Source: JBKBKN01 sp046294625
GTDB lineage: Bacteria; Bacteroidota; Bacteroidia; M30B66
Direction of reading: 5' to 3'
DNA length: 64,000 nt
Assembly (NCBI GenBank): GCA_046294625.1
Contig: JBKBKN010000001.1
Coordinates: forward strand, 62,001 to 126,000
This document shows, piece after piece, positions 33,444 to 42,107 of this stretch (its first letter is position 1; each line of letters begins with the position of its first letter). Below the pieces are notes generated by a model, which saw nothing but the letters and a program-made list of their open reading frames with translations, was not told where the DNA came from and ran no database searches. The position numbers and the translations under genes are program-made.

Positions 33444-33995
33444 TTATCTTGTCAATAAGATATCGAGTCTAATATTTACATCATTACTCACGCTAAATCC
33501 GGAGCGTAATCCAAACTTGCTTCGATCGATCTTTTTTTCAGTTGTAAAATAGGCAAAAGTTTTGTCTGCTTTGTTTTTAATTGTCCCAACCGGTTTCACT
33601 ATAAAAGTTTCTTCGCGGCTTGTTCCTTTTATGTTTAGCAATCCTGTAAGCACATAATGATCACCTTCTGCTTTGAAAGAGTTGCTTTTGAAAGTCATAT
33701 TTGCAAAATTGTCAGCATCGAACCAATCCTTTTTCATCAAATCGCGGTCGCGCATTTTGTTTTTAGTATTTATACTTTTCACCGAAACATTAAATTCAAT
33801 GAGCGCATCCTGAAATTGATCGGGCTGGACCGTTTGAACACTTGCATTAAACTGCTCAAAAGCTCCATAGACGCGCATGCCCATGTTTTTTACATGAAAA
33901 GTGACCTTGCTTTGTTCATGATCAATCTGCCAGAATACTTGGGAATAACAAGACAATGTAGCAATGCTCAATAAGACGGTAAGAATATTTTTCAT
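33444..33995 (-). CDS. YceI family protein
   Basis: The start at 33995 gives 183 residues with a signal peptide (MKNILTVLLSIATLSCYSQ, cleavage near residue 19 or 20; the cysteine is not in a good lipobox). The mature protein follows the YceI lipocalin-like pattern: WQIDHEQSKVTFHVKNMGM at the start, IEFNVSVKSINTKNKMRDRDLMK in the middle, and a C-terminal KFGLRSGFSVSNDVNIRLDI. YceI proteins are periplasmic, bind isoprenoid-like lipids and respond to stress or pH in other bacteria. It is a single gene. Confidence 0.88.
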   Translation of the reverse strand: MKNILTVLLSIATLSCYSQVFWQIDHEQSKVTFHVKNMGMRVYGAFEQFNASVQTVQPDQFQDALIEFNVSVKSINTKNKMRDRDLMKKDWFDADNFANMTFKSNSFKAEGDHYVLTGLLNIKGTSREETFIVKPVGTIKNKADKTFAYFTTEKKIDRSKFGLRSGFSVSNDVNIRLDILLTR

Positions 33996-34138
33996 GACTA
34001 AATAACCACGGTGGATTGATTTGGTTTTACTCAGATTTAACAATCAGATGGCTCGATGTACGAAATCATGCATCGAATTATATAATATGTGGTCTTAATG
34101 CAAAAGCGTGTTTAATTTGTCTTTGAAAAACATATTTT

Positions 34139-34792
34139 ATGACATCATATATTCATCAACGAGCATGGAATCCGATTTGGATTGCTGTTTTGGGTTTTTT
34201 CTTCACCCTATTGCCCGCTTTGATTCTGATGGCATTCAATTATGAAAGGTTAGGTAAACCTGGTTTGAAATGGCCTCTCATCGCAGGAAGTGTCATTTTT
34301 TTCATCGGGCTAACTTATCTCACCACCTTGCCCCTGCAGGGTTACGAATGGGCATTTGCAGTAGTGCATATTGGTGGGTGTTTTGCAATTGCTGCCATTC
34401 AGAAACCACTTTATGAGTCCTTCTTGGATCACTCGGACAAACATCAACCCGAAGCTTTTCGTTTGCCTGTGGTGTATAGTTTGATGTTTGTTGCCTTGTT
34501 TTTTGGAAGCATTATTATGTATCAGTATGTTCAGCATATCCGGGTGGTGAAAGCGATTCAAAAGGTGGAGCAATTTTATCTGGAAGGTAAAAACACTGAA
34601 GCCATTAATTTATTGCAAGAATTGAATACTGCTTACCCTGACGATCACACGATTTTGTACAATCTGGGCGTGATATATAAGGAAAATGGCCAAGCCGATT
34701 CGGCAAGAATATACCTACGACAATTATTGAAATTAAACCCCGAAAACGAAGATGCCCGGGATTTACTCTACCAGTTAAACTTTGGCGATTAA
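34139..34792 (+). CDS. Membrane protein with C-terminal TPR repeats
   Basis: The 217-residue protein has four predicted membrane helices within residues 11-125 (starting IWIAVLGFFFTLLPALILMA) and a soluble C-terminal part. There, a helix-rich region with YLEGKNTEAINLLQELNTAY and ILYNLGVIYKENGQADSARIY (about 147-190) forms about two tetratricopeptide repeats, a protein-binding fold. The function is unknown. It is convergent with the phosphatase gene, overlapping by 4 bases. Confidence 0.7.
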   Translation: MTSYIHQRAWNPIWIAVLGFFFTLLPALILMAFNYERLGKPGLKWPLIAGSVIFFIGLTYLTTLPLQGYEWAFAVVHIGGCFAIAAIQKPLYESFLDHSDKHQPEAFRLPVVYSLMFVALFFGSIIMYQYVQHIRVVKAIQKVEQFYLEGKNTEAINLLQELNTAYPDDHTILYNLGVIYKENGQADSARIYLRQLLKLNPENEDARDLLYQLNFGD

Positions 34793-35724
34793 TTCGCTTC
34801 GTTTACAAATACTATTTTTTCTGACTGAAGCGACTTTTCTCCATCATATCGATAAGCGGCCAACCGCCCCGTTTTAATCACGCACAAATCTATAATGCAT
34901 AAGTTAGGTAGCATAATTCCGTGAGGTCCGGTGATGCAAAAATGGCCTAGAAACAAAGGTTTCTCATCTTCCGGATAGGCACTCCAGTGGATTTTGAATT
35001 GTTCATCTACACTGGAGATTTTTATGTTTTGAAGTTCCGGATTGTTGTGCAGCAGTAGGTCATCTTTACTGAACTCATCGGGCATGGTCTTCCACCATTT
35101 TACACGCACTTTTTCACGAATGCGCCCGTAGTCTGATGTAAATTCAACCTTTGTGCTCAAGCTTTTGGTAATCAAGTCAGCCAAAGGGTTAAGCATTGAA
35201 AAGTTTTTCAATACATCTGCATAGCACATCACCTTAGCATTTAATGTAAGCTGTTTTTGGATAGCAGGCTGAAAATAGCCATGATAAACACGCAAATCAG
35301 GCAATTCAATGAACAATGGCAATTTCACGATCCATTCCAGATAAGATGCCATAAATTTGGGTTCTCTCCGAAATTCTTGTAAAGTTTCTCTGAATAGTGC
35401 TTCATGATGACGATTGGGTGGAATAATCGGGTCAACTTTACCGGGTAGCGTGGTATGGTATTGCACAAAAGCAAGGTCATGATTGCCGGGAATGGCAAGT
35501 GCGGCCCCTGCAGCATGCATGCGCATCACTATATCTAAGGCTTTGATATTTTCATGTCCGCGGTCAATGAAATCTCCACAGAAAATGGCCTGTCGCTCAG
35601 GGTGCGCGAAGTTGTATCCATTGAAGTGATAGCCTAGTTTCAACAATAATTTTTCCAGCAAAAGTCCATGACCATGCACATCGCCAATAATGTCATATGC
35701 TTTATGAATACTTTCTGTATGCAT
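34789..35724 (-). CDS. Metallophosphoesterase (PrpE / diadenosine tetraphosphatase-like)
   Basis: The 311-residue protein has the dimetal phosphoesterase motifs GDVHGH (residues 13-18), GDFIDRG (about 50-56) and GNHD (about 80-83), the serine/threonine phosphatase pattern shared with PrpE and symmetrical diadenosine tetraphosphatases. An HFCITGP segment near residues 270-276 may supply the later histidine. The substrate is not determined. The gene overlaps the end... start region of the upstream J-domain gene by 23 bases, so the two are probably translated in tandem. Convergent with the TPR membrane protein. Confidence 0.8.
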   Translation of the reverse strand: MHTESIHKAYDIIGDVHGHGLLLEKLLLKLGYHFNGYNFAHPERQAIFCGDFIDRGHENIKALDIVMRMHAAGAALAIPGNHDLAFVQYHTTLPGKVDPIIPPNRHHEALFRETLQEFRREPKFMASYLEWIVKLPLFIELPDLRVYHGYFQPAIQKQLTLNAKVMCYADVLKNFSMLNPLADLITKSLSTKVEFTSDYGRIREKVRVKWWKTMPDEFSKDDLLLHNNPELQNIKISSVDEQFKIHWSAYPEDEKPLFLGHFCITGPHGIMLPNLCIIDLCVIKTGRLAAYRYDGEKSLQSEKIVFVNEAN

Positions 35725-36589
35725 TGATTTTTTTAAATGTTTTCCATTCCTGAATCACAGAAAGTATAATGAAAGACCATAGAATCGTATATACAAAGGC
35801 AGCTGCCAAGCTCCACCATGATATACTTGCGAACAAAAGTAAAAAAACAGGAGCTGATGCACACATCCAAAGAAATAGCCTGGCTCTTAAATAACTTAGG
35901 CTTGGCTTCCAGAAATTCATAAAAACAAATTCATTGGCCTTGTTTGCACCGGTTTTTTTCATGAGAATTTGTCGGCAATATTTTTGATAGGGATAATACA
36001 AGCCGTAAAAGATGCTGAAGGGAAGAAGTACCATTGCGATACATAAAATAATGAAGATGCTGATTAAGAGCAGATATGCTGTAAAAAGAACAACAAAGAC
36101 GAATAATCGAATCAGCTTATCAATCACATATAATGTGGCATTCTTTGGTCTTTCTTTAACAATTGCCATCAATTTGCTAAACAATTGAGAAAGCGCAGCC
36201 CCCGGAAAATTAAAAAAATCAGGAATACTTAGTTTTTTGGCGAAATTCAGTCCCAGAATAAGTTGAGCAACGTTTTCCACTTCATCGATCAATGGCCATT
36301 TGGGCAATGTATTTTGACGACGCAAGGCATCTTCCCGATCTTTTCGTTTTTGGGCTTTGAAATAATTAGGGTCGTTTAATTCATTTTCTTCAATTTTGAT
36401 AAGCAGCTCATAGGCTTCTTTCACTTGAATAAATTTCTCGTTTGCAAATGCTTTTTCAGTTTCATCGGGATATTTGTCGGGGTGAAATCGAATGGCTTGG
36501 CTCCGGTAAGCCTTGCGCACTTGCTCCTTGCTCAGCGGTTTGCGGAGTTCGAGAATTCTAATGGCTTCTGTAATTGATAAGGAAGGCAT
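35702..36589 (-). CDS. J-domain membrane protein
   Basis: The 295-residue protein has an N-terminal J domain (about residues 5-65) with the HPD motif at H36-P37-D38, which stimulates the ATPase of DnaK. The rest contains several hydrophobic stretches (about 160-200 and 240-280, for example FVVLFTAYLLLISIFIILCI), so it is a membrane-bound J protein and not classical DnaJ, lacking the G/F region and zinc fingers. It may recruit DnaK to the inner membrane. Its 3' end overlaps the phosphatase start by 23 bases. CAAAGATA at 36601-36608 is a possible -7 element on the minus strand. Confidence 0.78.
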   Translation of the reverse strand: MPSLSITEAIRILELRKPLSKEQVRKAYRSQAIRFHPDKYPDETEKAFANEKFIQVKEAYELLIKIEENELNDPNYFKAQKRKDREDALRRQNTLPKWPLIDEVENVAQLILGLNFAKKLSIPDFFNFPGAALSQLFSKLMAIVKERPKNATLYVIDKLIRLFVFVVLFTAYLLLISIFIILCIAMVLLPFSIFYGLYYPYQKYCRQILMKKTGANKANEFVFMNFWKPSLSYLRARLFLWMCASAPVFLLLFASISWWSLAAAFVYTILWSFIILSVIQEWKTFKKINAYRKYS

Positions 36590-36784
36590 AACGTGTTTTG
36601 CAAAGATAGCCTCATTAGTTATTGTTAATCTTGAATTGAACCGAAATACAGGTTGTCTTGTTCAAATCATTTGATTCGAAGAAACATACAGACTGAGCAA
36701 CAAATGCTGATAAATTCTCTTTTCGTTTGTGAAAAAAAGATATAATGTATGTAATTTTCGCTGTTTTCTATTCTCAAAGACATT

Positions 36785-37729
36785 ATGCAATTTCCCAATC
36801 CAATCAGCCTTCAGGAGCTATGTGAAATTTTAAACTTGCCCTTCGATGGTGACCCTAACATGAAACTCAAGGGCATTAATGAAATACATAAAGTAACATC
36901 AGGCGATATTTCCTTTGTTGATCACCCAAAGTATTATGATAAATGCCTTAATTCGGCAGCTACAGTCATTATCATCAACAAGAAAGTAGATTGCCCACTG
37001 GGCAAAGGTCTTATTTTTTCAGATGATCCATTCAGTGTCTATAATTTTATTGTCCGTTTTTATCAACCCTTCCAGCCGGTTGCAAAATCAATCAGCGATA
37101 CGGCACAAATCGGCGAAGGCACAATCATTCAAGCTGGTGCAATAGTTGGTAATCATGTTAAAATTGGCAAGGATTGCATCATCCACCCCAATGTAGTGAT
37201 TTACGACCACAGCATTATTGGTGATCGGGTGGTGATTCATTCCGGCACGGTGATTGGCGGCGATGCATATTATTTCAAACGACGCGAAGATGGGTTTGAA
37301 AAAATGCTCAGTTGTGGTAGAGCCATTTTGGAAGACGATGTGGAAATAGGCTGCAATTGCACAATAGACAGAGGGGTGTCTGGCGATACGATTATTGGTC
37401 GGGGAACTAAATTTGACAATCAGGTGCATATCGGGCACGATACTGTCGTAGGCAAATATTGCCTTTTTGCCGCGCAAGTTGGCGTTGCCGGTGTTTCTGA
37501 AATCAAAGATAATGTTATTTTGTGGGGACAGGTTGGAGTGAGTAAAGATTTAGTAATTGGCGAAGGGGCCGTGGTATTGGCCAAAAGCGGAGTGAGCAAA
37601 TCGCTCGAAGGCAGACGGACCTATTTTGGTGCACCTGCCGTGGAAGCAAGAGAAAAATGGAAAGAGATGGCCTATTCAAGAAAGCTTCCCGAGGTGATGG
37701 AACAGGTGAAACATTTATTAAACAAATAA
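36785..37729 (+). CDS. lpxD: UDP-3-O-acylglucosamine N-acyltransferase (LpxD)
   Basis: The 314-residue protein transfers a hydroxyacyl chain to the amine of UDP-3-O-acylglucosamine in lipid A synthesis. The N-terminal uridine-binding part (about 1-95) is followed by left-handed beta-helix hexapeptides (about 105-290, runs such as IGEGTIIQAGAIVGNHVKIG). The catalytic histidine is probably H218 in DNQVHIGHD, the equivalent of the E. coli active-site histidine. The GGDAYYFKRREDGFEKM insert is family-typical. Bacteroidota often have two LpxD-like proteins, so this could be the paralog of unclear function. TAATTTTC with an upstream TTTG (36726-36759) is a possible promoter. Confidence 0.82.
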   Translation: MQFPNPISLQELCEILNLPFDGDPNMKLKGINEIHKVTSGDISFVDHPKYYDKCLNSAATVIIINKKVDCPLGKGLIFSDDPFSVYNFIVRFYQPFQPVAKSISDTAQIGEGTIIQAGAIVGNHVKIGKDCIIHPNVVIYDHSIIGDRVVIHSGTVIGGDAYYFKRREDGFEKMLSCGRAILEDDVEIGCNCTIDRGVSGDTIIGRGTKFDNQVHIGHDTVVGKYCLFAAQVGVAGVSEIKDNVILWGQVGVSKDLVIGEGAVVLAKSGVSKSLEGRRTYFGAPAVEAREKWKEMAYSRKLPEVMEQVKHLLNK

Positions 37730-37790
37730 TTTTTCACAACTGCAATAAAAATTGCACGATACTTGTTTAACATAAAACAAAAACAACGCA

Positions 37791-39023
37791 ATGGTTAATT
37801 CGCACGACATTGTTCATGAGCCGGTAAGCAAGCCCGACAAGGCAAAGCAAAAACTGCTTGCACTCTTGCGAATTACACAAGCCATTAACAACAACTTCTC
37901 AGCAGCGGATCTTTTCCGAATTTTTGAATTTGTTTTGAGGGAGCAGTTGCAACTCAAAAAGTTTGCCTATTGCAGCAATGATAATCCTTGGAAGTGGACC
38001 GTATTCCATGGAGTGAACAATGAGTTGGAAATGATTCGTCCTGAATATGATTTTTCCAATTTCAAAGACTTGAGCTTTATTGACGAAAACAGTCCGGCAG
38101 CTTTGCACGGTTTTGAGATTATCATTCCGGTTTACCACAAGGTAAAAGCTTTGGCAGTTGTGCTAATTGGTGGTTTGGATGTTCATGCCTTAAATGAAAT
38201 TCGGAAAGAAAACCTTGAGTTTATTCAAACCATTAGCAACATTATTGCAGTAGCTATAGAAAACAAGCGATTGGCCAAAGAGAATATTCATCAGGAAGTG
38301 ATTCGACGCGAATTGGAAATGGCATCTGAAATGCAAAATTTGCTGTTCCCTGTTTCACTTCCGCAAAATGAGCAGATAGAAATTTCAGCATTTTATCAGC
38401 CTCACCGACAGGTTGGAGGAGATTATTACGATTATCTAAAACTGAATGATGACGAAATTCAGTTCTGTGTTGCAGACGTGTCGGGCAAAGGAGTATCAGC
38501 AGCCTTACTCATGTCAAACTTTCAAGCTAATTTACATGCACTCTCCCCTATACATCAAGATCTTGAAGGCCTTGTTAGGGCGCTGAACGACAAAGTGTTG
38601 CAAAGCGCCAAGGGAGAAAAGTTCATCACGCTTTTTATTGGTCGCTATCATTTGAAAAACAAATCATTGACTTATATTAATGCTGGCCACAATCCACCGG
38701 CTCTGATCAACGGAAAGGACCTAATCTTTTTAAAGGATGGCTGCACCGGATTGGGGATGCTAGATCAATTGCCTGCGGTGCATCTTGGAGAAGTTAGCGT
38801 TAAAGAACAATCACTCCTGTTTTGCTTCACTGATGGATTCACTGAGCAGGAAGATGAGAATGGAAATGCATTTGGAGCAGAGAAGCTGGGGCACTTCCTA
38901 AATCAAGTTAATGGTCAGGCTACTTCAAACATTTTGCAACTAGCAATGGAATCATTAAATAAACATAAAGGCGAAGAGCCATTTATCGATGACATCGCGC
39001 TATTAGCAGTTCGATTCAAATAA
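37791..39023 (+). CDS. GAF domain SpoIIE-type PP2C phosphatase
   Basis: The 410-residue protein has an N-terminal GAF-like domain (about residues 20-165), a coiled-coil linker (KRLAKENIHQEVIRRELEMA), and a PP2C/SpoIIE phosphatase domain (about 180-410). The metal-binding pattern is present: VGGDYYDY, VADVSGKGVSAALLM, INAGHNPPALI, FTDGFTEQEDENGNAFG and FIDDIALLAVRF. Such RsbU-type enzymes dephosphorylate anti-sigma-factor antagonists in partner-switching systems. No antagonist or anti-sigma gene is next to it; the neighbours are histidine kinases and a receiver. No membrane segment. Confidence 0.88.
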   Translation: MVNSHDIVHEPVSKPDKAKQKLLALLRITQAINNNFSAADLFRIFEFVLREQLQLKKFAYCSNDNPWKWTVFHGVNNELEMIRPEYDFSNFKDLSFIDENSPAALHGFEIIIPVYHKVKALAVVLIGGLDVHALNEIRKENLEFIQTISNIIAVAIENKRLAKENIHQEVIRRELEMASEMQNLLFPVSLPQNEQIEISAFYQPHRQVGGDYYDYLKLNDDEIQFCVADVSGKGVSAALLMSNFQANLHALSPIHQDLEGLVRALNDKVLQSAKGEKFITLFIGRYHLKNKSLTYINAGHNPPALINGKDLIFLKDGCTGLGMLDQLPAVHLGEVSVKEQSLLFCFTDGFTEQEDENGNAFGAEKLGHFLNQVNGQATSNILQLAMESLNKHKGEEPFIDDIALLAVRFK

Positions 39024-39153
39024 TTGCGTCGAATTGTTTAATTCACAATTTCGGGTGAATAACTGGTGCTAATTTGTTGTTTTTAACAAAATGCATCTCA
39101 CGGCATTATTTATATTTGGCTGTAATACAAGATACAGTAAAAAGTGTTTGCCG

Positions 39154-40308
39154 ATGAGAAAAGACGTTTACCTGCTATTTGATAAATCAAAAAAGAATTC
39201 GCAAAGGAAAGCTAATGAAATCATCGGATTAATTCCACCGGATGTTCCGATTATTCGCTGTGGAGCGCCTGAGAAATGGAGCTTGGTATCCAAATCAAAG
39301 AACCCTTGTCTGCTCATATTTCCGGAGAAAGAAACCTATAAAGCCTTTATAAACTCCGGCAGCTTGCACAAGGAAACCCTAAAGAATAACATTTCGATTA
39401 TTCATGATAAGCCGGACAAAGAAATAGAAATGCTTGCCAATGGCTCGTTTAACAAAAAAGTTCATCTACTTTCGAATAAAACAAGTTTGAGTAAAAATAT
39501 TAATCTGATGATCTCTGATCAGGCAATAGAGATTCATGACAAGCATGAAAGCAAAGACTCACAGACACATGAAAAGAAAGCCGATTTGGCGCTACGGAAA
39601 ACACTTCGAGAGCTCCAATTGAAAAACAAGGAACTTGAGAAAATCAATTTTGAGCTTGATCGTTTTGTTTATTCCGTATCGCACGACCTTCGGGCTCCGC
39701 TCACTTCCGTATTGGGCTTGGTGCACCTGCTGCGCGAAGAAATCAAAGACGAAAGCCATCAATTTTATTTTCATTTGATGGTGGAAAGCATTTCAAAGCT
39801 AGACAATACCATACGCGATATTTTGGCATATGCCCGCAACAACAGAATGAACGTGGTAAAGGAAGAGTTAAACATAAAGGCAATGACTGCGAGTATCTTA
39901 GAGAACCTTTCCTATTTAAATGAGAAGAACCTTGATGTAAGGAAAGTTGTGGTTTGCAAAGGAGAAAACATTATCTATGGCGACAGGGTGAGAATGCAGA
40001 CGCTGATTAACAATTTGTTGTCAAATGCCATAAAATATCGCTATAAGGGCAGAAAACTAAAAATTGAAATATCGTGTAAAATTTTGCGAAATAGAATTCA
40101 TTTAAATGTGAAGGACAATGGTATGGGAATTGAGCAGCGGCACTTGCCCTATATCTTTGACATGTTTTATAGAACAGACGAACGAAGCAGTGGATCCGGA
40201 CTTGGTTTGTACATTGTTAAAGAAACAATTTTAAAACTTAAAGGCAAAATAAATGTAAAATCAGTTGTTGGAGAGGGGACGGAAATTGACATATCTTTAC
40301 CGGCTTGA
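39154..40308 (+). CDS. Sensor histidine kinase with an unassigned N-terminal domain
   Basis: A start at 39154 (MRKDVYLLF) gives 384 residues; an upstream ATG at 39091 is possible. The first 140 residues look like an alpha/beta domain (VYLLFD, IIGLIPPDVPIIRC, CLLIFPEKETY) but match no sensor I recognise; a degenerate receiver is one option. A coiled coil (RKTLRELQLKNKELEKINFE) leads to HisKA with the phospho-acceptor H in VYSVSHDLRAPLTSVLG (residue 198 counted from 39091) and an ATPase domain with NNLLSNAIKY, DNGMGI and GSGLGLYIV. There is no membrane segment, so it is cytoplasmic. It lies just upstream of a stand-alone receiver, its likely partner. Confidence 0.88.
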   Translation: MRKDVYLLFDKSKKNSQRKANEIIGLIPPDVPIIRCGAPEKWSLVSKSKNPCLLIFPEKETYKAFINSGSLHKETLKNNISIIHDKPDKEIEMLANGSFNKKVHLLSNKTSLSKNINLMISDQAIEIHDKHESKDSQTHEKKADLALRKTLRELQLKNKELEKINFELDRFVYSVSHDLRAPLTSVLGLVHLLREEIKDESHQFYFHLMVESISKLDNTIRDILAYARNNRMNVVKEELNIKAMTASILENLSYLNEKNLDVRKVVVCKGENIIYGDRVRMQTLINNLLSNAIKYRYKGRKLKIEISCKILRNRIHLNVKDNGMGIEQRHLPYIFDMFYRTDERSSGSGLGLYIVKETILKLKGKINVKSVVGEGTEIDISLPA

Positions 40309-40328
40309 ATAAAACCTGACCTTTACAC

Positions 40329-40727
40329 ATGAGTGCGCATCGATTTAAACTTGTTATGCTAATTGAAGACAGCAACATTGATAATTTCATCAATGCCAAG
40401 GTGCTGGAGCTCACGCATTTTGCCGAAAAGGTAGTCACCAAGCTTTCGGCAGTAAGTGCTTTGCGTTATTTTAACGAAGAAGTGCAAAGCGAAGCTGATG
40501 TGCCAGATGTGATCTTTCTCGACATTCGTATGCCCGAAATGGATGGATTTGAGTTTTTAGAAAGGTTTTCTAAGCTTCCAGATTACATTACTCAAAAACC
40601 CAAAATTATCATGCTTTCCAGTTCTGTTGATAATTTGGATCAGGAGCGTGCCAAGGAGAATCCTCTTGTTTTCACCTACATATCAAAACCTTTAACGAGA
40701 GACAATCTGCTTGGCATAAGTTTCTAA
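40329..40727 (+). CDS. Stand-alone response regulator receiver
   Basis: The 132-residue protein is one CheY-like receiver domain. The acidic pocket is IEDSN, the phospho-acceptor is D65 in IFLDIRMPEMDGFEFLERF, a serine-rich signalling position follows (MLSSS), and the conserved lysine is in YISKPL. There is no DNA-binding or catalytic output domain, so it must act on another protein. It lies 20 bases after the histidine kinase and probably forms a pair with it. Confidence 0.93.
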   Translation: MSAHRFKLVMLIEDSNIDNFINAKVLELTHFAEKVVTKLSAVSALRYFNEEVQSEADVPDVIFLDIRMPEMDGFEFLERFSKLPDYITQKPKIIMLSSSVDNLDQERAKENPLVFTYISKPLTRDNLLGISF

Positions 40728-40827
40728 TCCTATGCTCAGGTACCCTGCATTAAGTTTTTTCAAAAATTAACAATGCCAAAAGGCAACGTTAGCTTATTTA
40801 TTTTGTTTTATATTATGATTGTTTCTC

Positions 40828-42027
40828 ATGATTAAAGCATCTAAACCGGATAATGAAAACGAACGATTAAAGGTGCTCCATCGTTACCAGATTTTGGATT
40901 CGATTGATGAAGCTTCTTATGACGATATCGTGCTTATTGCTTCACAAATTTGCGGCATGCCTATTTCGTTAATTTCATTTATAGACGAAAAGCGGCAATG
41001 GTTTAAGGCTAAAAAAGGTATAGATGTAAACGAAACTGAACGCGATTTAGCTTATTGTTCACATGCCATTCTCAATCCAAATGAAATCATGGAAGTGAAA
41101 AATGCCGATTTGGATGAACGATTTAAAGATAACCCATTTAACATCCAACCACCTTATGTAAAGTTTTACGCCGGTGCTCCCTTAGTGACCAAGGATGGAT
41201 ATGCTTTGGGAACACTTTGTGTGATTGACCATAAAGAGAATTCGATTGACCCAGCACAGAAAAAAGCTTTGAAAGCATTAGCCAATCAAGTGATGGCCTT
41301 GCTTGAATTGCGGATTAAGAATTTGGAAATAGAAAAAGCTAACCATGATTTGGAAATCAAAAACAAACAACTCAAAAAGGTTGCCTATAGAATTTCACAC
41401 GACATCAAGAGCTCCTTGTCGGGTATTTATGGCTTAAGTGATTATGTGTTTAACTATGAAACAGGTCTTTCGGAAGATGCCAAAGCGTCTATCTTGGCTA
41501 TAAAAAATGGATCTATGGGGTTGCAAAATTTCGTGAAAAGCATTTTGGAGTTTTATACCACTGCAGAAAAGATGGGCCAGAAAAGGCTTATAGACCCGGC
41601 TTTGATTGCTCAAGATTCACTCCATTTAACGCATATTCCCGATAATTTTCAAGTCAAAATCCACGCAACAGGCCAACAGATCAACACCTCTGAGCCGGCC
41701 TTGAAAATGATTTTGGTAAACTTGATTAGCAATGCCATCAAGTACAATGACAAAGAGAAGGGCAAAATTGAGATCATTTTCACAAACGAAGGGGACTATT
41801 TACGTTGTGATGTGCATGATAACGGAAAAGGAATAAAACAGGAAGATATACCCAAGATTCTTCAACCATTTACAACACTTAATCAAATCGACCGATTTGG
41901 AAACAGGGGGAGTGGTATAGGATTATTTTCAGTCATTGAACTTATCGATCGACTAGGTGGATGTTTCGAGATTAACTCAGAATATGGCAGAGGGACTACT
42001 TGTAGTTTTTTTATTCCGTTGACTTAA
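40828..42027 (+). CDS. GAF domain sensor histidine kinase
   Basis: The ATG at 40828 gives 399 residues. A GAF domain (about 20-160; FIDEKRQWFKAKKGI, FYAGAPLVTKDGYALGTLCV) of the soluble small-molecule-sensing type is followed by a coiled coil (LEIEKANHDLEIKNKQLKKV) and HisKA with H191 in RISHDIKSSLSGIYG. The ATPase part has LVNLISNAIKYND, DNGKGI and GSGIGLFSV. No membrane helix is present. It is about 100 bases downstream of the receiver and may feed the same phosphorelay. Confidence 0.9.
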   Translation: MIKASKPDNENERLKVLHRYQILDSIDEASYDDIVLIASQICGMPISLISFIDEKRQWFKAKKGIDVNETERDLAYCSHAILNPNEIMEVKNADLDERFKDNPFNIQPPYVKFYAGAPLVTKDGYALGTLCVIDHKENSIDPAQKKALKALANQVMALLELRIKNLEIEKANHDLEIKNKQLKKVAYRISHDIKSSLSGIYGLSDYVFNYETGLSEDAKASILAIKNGSMGLQNFVKSILEFYTTAEKMGQKRLIDPALIAQDSLHLTHIPDNFQVKIHATGQQINTSEPALKMILVNLISNAIKYNDKEKGKIEIIFTNEGDYLRCDVHDNGKGIKQEDIPKILQPFTTLNQIDRFGNRGSGIGLFSVIELIDRLGGCFEINSEYGRGTTCSFFIPLT

Positions 42028-42107
42028 AGCTATTTTACACGCCTTTTATCTGTTACTAGCTTGTTTCCATTTTTTGTACGTTTGGCATTGAAAACATTAA
42101 TTAACGC

